Assembly (NCBI GenBank): GCA_016865505.2
Contig: AP025252.1
Coordinates: forward strand, 5,354,137-5,418,136
Source: Bryobacterales bacterium F-183
GTDB lineage: Bacteria > Acidobacteriota > Terriglobia > Bryobacterales > Bryobacteraceae
Direction: 5' to 3'
DNA length: 64,000 nucleotides
Shown: positions 62,147 through 64,000 of the stretch, in pieces
Position numbering within the stretch: the first letter of the stretch is position 1
How the letters are laid out: the number at the start of each line of letters is the position of its first letter
Made by a program: the position numbers and the translations under genes
The notes under the pieces: model-generated
The model's input: only the letters and a program-made list of their open reading frames with translations
What the model was told of the DNA's origin: nothing
Database searches by the model: none

Positions 62147-64000
62147 ACTCCAAAGCCTCCACAAGCGAACCGCGGACCGCGCTTTCTGCGGGTCCCAGGG
62201 CGGAGATCCAGGCGGCGCCTAAGATGACGGGTAGCAGTACGGCAGCGATGTTGATGGGGTACTGGTAGTCGAGGCGGAGGCCTGCCACGTCGGTTCGCGA
62301 AATTTCAAGGGTGTAGTAAAGCTGGATGGCGCCGACCACGAGGCCGAGGACGAGTCCTGTGAAGCCGATGGCGAGGGCTTCCATCCAAATGGTGCCGCGG
62401 ATCTGGTTGCGCAGGCCTCCGACGGCTTGCAGGACGCCGAGTTCACGCTTGCGGTCCGAAATCGACACCGTGAGCGTGTTGACGATGCCGAGGATAGCGA
62501 CCAATACCGCGACGGCAATCTGCACGTAGGTGAGACCGAACCATTGGTCTGTCAGTTTCAGAATGTAGGCGCGGAGATCCTGATTGGTGAAGACGAAGAG
62601 GCGCGTGCGGCCGCCGTACATCTCCTGGATTTTGGCGCGGACGGATGGTTCGAAAGTGGGATTCTGCAGGTACACGCGGAAGACGTTGACCGTAGTGTCC
62701 TTCCAGTGTTTGATGTAGAGTTCGCGGTCGAGCAGGATGCTGCCTTGCTGGTCCGAATAGTCGATGACGATGCCGAGGATGGGCATGCGCAAGGGGCCGT
62801 CCGGCGCGGGGAGTTCGATGATGTCGCCGAGTTTGTACTTGCGGAGCAGCGCGAAGTTGTCGGATACGATGACGCCTTTGCCTTTGGCTGCTTCCTGGTA
62901 CATGGTGTCGGGGTCGCCTTCGCGTGGGGGCAGGTGGATCTTGCGGGCGACGGAAGCGATGTCGGTGCAGACAAGCATCACCGGGGTGTTGCGGACGTTG
63001 ATACGGACGGTGCGGACCATCTGTACAAGGTCGATGCCGGGGATGGTGGCAATGCCGTCGCCGATTTCCGGCGGGAAGACGAAGGAGCGCGAGGTGAGGC
63101 TTTCGTTGGTGGTGACGAAGAGGTCCGGGCTGAGGGCGATGACGAGCCAGTCCTGAATCGATTTGTAGCTGGAGCGCGCGACACCACCTAGCGCGATGAC
63201 GAGCGCCAGCGACAGCATCAGGGCGGTGACGGTGCCGGAGGTACGGCGCGGGGATTCGATGAGGCTGTCCGCGGCGAGGGCACCTTCTACGGGGCGTAGC
63301 CATTTCATCAGCGGGCGTAGAGTGCGCGTGACCCAGTTGCAGGCGGTGGGCGCGAAGAGTACGGCAGCCATGATGGCGAGCAGGTAGCCGAGGTAGAAGA
63401 GCGGGCGGATGTACGACATCGACATGCAGCCGAGGGCGAGGGCAAAGAGTACGATGGCGCCGATACGGCGACGCATGTTCTCGCCTTGTCCGATGAGTTG
63501 CAGCTTGCCTTTCTGCAGGGCTTTTACGGGGTCGACACGGGAGGCGTCGCGCGCGGGTATGAGGGCGGCGAGAACGGAGGTCAAGGTACCGACGAAGAGC
63601 GCGGCGGCGAGCAGCCAGGGTTCTGCGGCGACGTCCTCTACATTCTGGGCGACGCCGTAGACCTCGCTGAGCATGGTGCCGACGTAGGCGGCGATGCCTC
63701 GCGCGAGGAGGAGTCCGAAGGCGATGCCAAGTACGGAACCGACGAGTCCTGCAACGACGCTTTCGCCCAGGAAGAGGGTACGGATCTGGCTGCGAGTGGC
63801 GCCGAGGGCGCGGAGAATGCCGATTTCTGAACGGCGCTGGCTGACGGCGATTTCGAACGTGTTGTAGATGAGGAACATGCCCACAAACAGGGCAAACATG
63901 CTGGTGATACTCGAGACCAGCGAGTAAATCTGCGCCGTGGATTCGAACTGCTGGCCTCGCGCGCCGGGACTTTCGACGAGGTAGCCGGTGCCGAGGAGTT
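62139..64000 (-). CDS. FtsX/LolE-type ABC transporter permease, N-terminus beyond window
   Basis: The frame is open from the right window edge to the stop at 62139, giving 620 residues without the true start. Two FtsX domains are visible: the first with SQRRSEIGILRALGATRSQI, and a second C-terminal one with DRKRELGVLQAVGGLRNQI and three more helices. Between them lies a large periplasmic domain (roughly 300-500). This is the plan of a MacB/LolE-like exporter. The ATPase should be encoded beyond base 64000. Neighbouring LolA-like and porin genes suggest transport of lipid or lipoprotein to the outer membrane. Confidence 0.87.
   Translation of the reverse strand, partial: LLGTGYLVESPGARGQQFESTAQIYSLVSSITSMFALFVGMFLIYNTFEIAVSQRRSEIGILRALGATRSQIRTLFLGESVVAGLVGSVLGIAFGLLLARGIAAYVGTMLSEVYGVAQNVEDVAAEPWLLAAALFVGTLTSVLAALIPARDASRVDPVKALQKGKLQLIGQGENMRRRIGAIVLFALALGCMSMSYIRPLFYLGYLLAIMAAVLFAPTACNWVTRTLRPLMKWLRPVEGALAADSLIESPRRTSGTVTALMLSLALVIALGGVARSSYKSIQDWLVIALSPDLFVTTNESLTSRSFVFPPEIGDGIATIPGIDLVQMVRTVRINVRNTPVMLVCTDIASVARKIHLPPREGDPDTMYQEAAKGKGVIVSDNFALLRKYKLGDIIELPAPDGPLRMPILGIVIDYSDQQGSILLDRELYIKHWKDTTVNVFRVYLQNPTFEPSVRAKIQEMYGGRTRLFVFTNQDLRAYILKLTDQWFGLTYVQIAVAVLVAILGIVNTLTVSISDRKRELGVLQAVGGLRNQIRGTIWMEALAIGFTGLVLGLVVGAIQLYYTLEISRTDVAGLRLDYQYPINIAAVLLPVILGAAWISALGPAESAVRGSLVEALEYE

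Overview
The window looks like chromosomal DNA of an acidobacterium, most likely the Bryobacterales/Solibacter lineage. The reasons are high G+C, an ADOP-type MacB/FtsX permease directly downstream of a PadR repressor, TonB-dependent receptors with an N-terminal carboxypeptidase-regulatory domain, a DUF1592 multi-domain cytochrome paired with a DUF1552 protein, and several secreted (Tat-type) oxidoreductases and hydrolases. This assignment is inferred from gene content, not from a marker gene. I see no insertion sequence, prophage, CRISPR array, tRNA or rRNA. Almost all of the sequence is coding; only one gap (59438-59792) exceeds 300 bases.

Layout. 1-3967 (minus): 3' -truncated ADOP permease, PadR repressor with a promoter/operator region, TolC-like efflux protein. 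4167-6940 (plus): pyrE-truA, a DedA-rhodanese fusion, hicAB. 6962-11529 (minus): mmsA with an SDR, a ParE/YefM pair, a NarL-type regulator, and an RsbV/RsbW-like partner-switch pair. 11592-13067 (plus): a Cas4-like/DnaQ-like DUF2779 protein whose N-terminus extends upstream of its first ATG. 13025-19732 (minus): a tightly packed operon of SDR, M20 peptidase, NylC/P1-type self-cleaving hydrolase, BNR-repeat protein, secreted helical protein and ferrochelatase. 19774-25530 (plus): garD, mutL, a lipoprotein, a GT-C membrane protein. 25627-30180: TonB receptor plus secreted partner. 30289-31477: HTH plus nucleotidyltransferase pair. 31533-34413 (minus): a C-terminal-processing-protease homologue without its catalytic Ser and Lys, FmdB, and a Gfo/Idh/MocA oxidoreductase. 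34583-42297: degenerate metallopeptidase-like protein, KDG kinase, miaA, a TPR protein, a copper-type P-ATPase, vapBC, rpsU. 42364-46926: eno-gpmI, an amidohydrolase, argR. 46969-51479: DUF1592/DUF1552 operon. 51476-55839: DUF5666-like protein, six-hairpin protein, GT2-GT4 fusion. 55847-59437: typA, siroheme dehydrogenase, der. 59793-64000: small secreted protein and an operon of porin, LolA-like protein and an FtsX/LolE-type permease cut by the window edge.

The housekeeping genes (pyrE, truA, mutL, hemH, miaA, rpsU, eno, gpmI, argR, typA, der) are scattered among acidobacterial accessory genes for peptide/amide and sugar-acid breakdown (garD, KDG kinase, mmsA, NylC-like, M20), envelope transport and toxin-antitoxin pairs. 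The features I find most worth a second look are a strongly strand-biased hexamer (GGGTAC on the plus strand, regardless of gene direction), the DUF2779 protein with a missing standard start codon and altered nuclease residues, the S41 pseudo-protease, and the permease/LolA-like/porin operon at the right edge.
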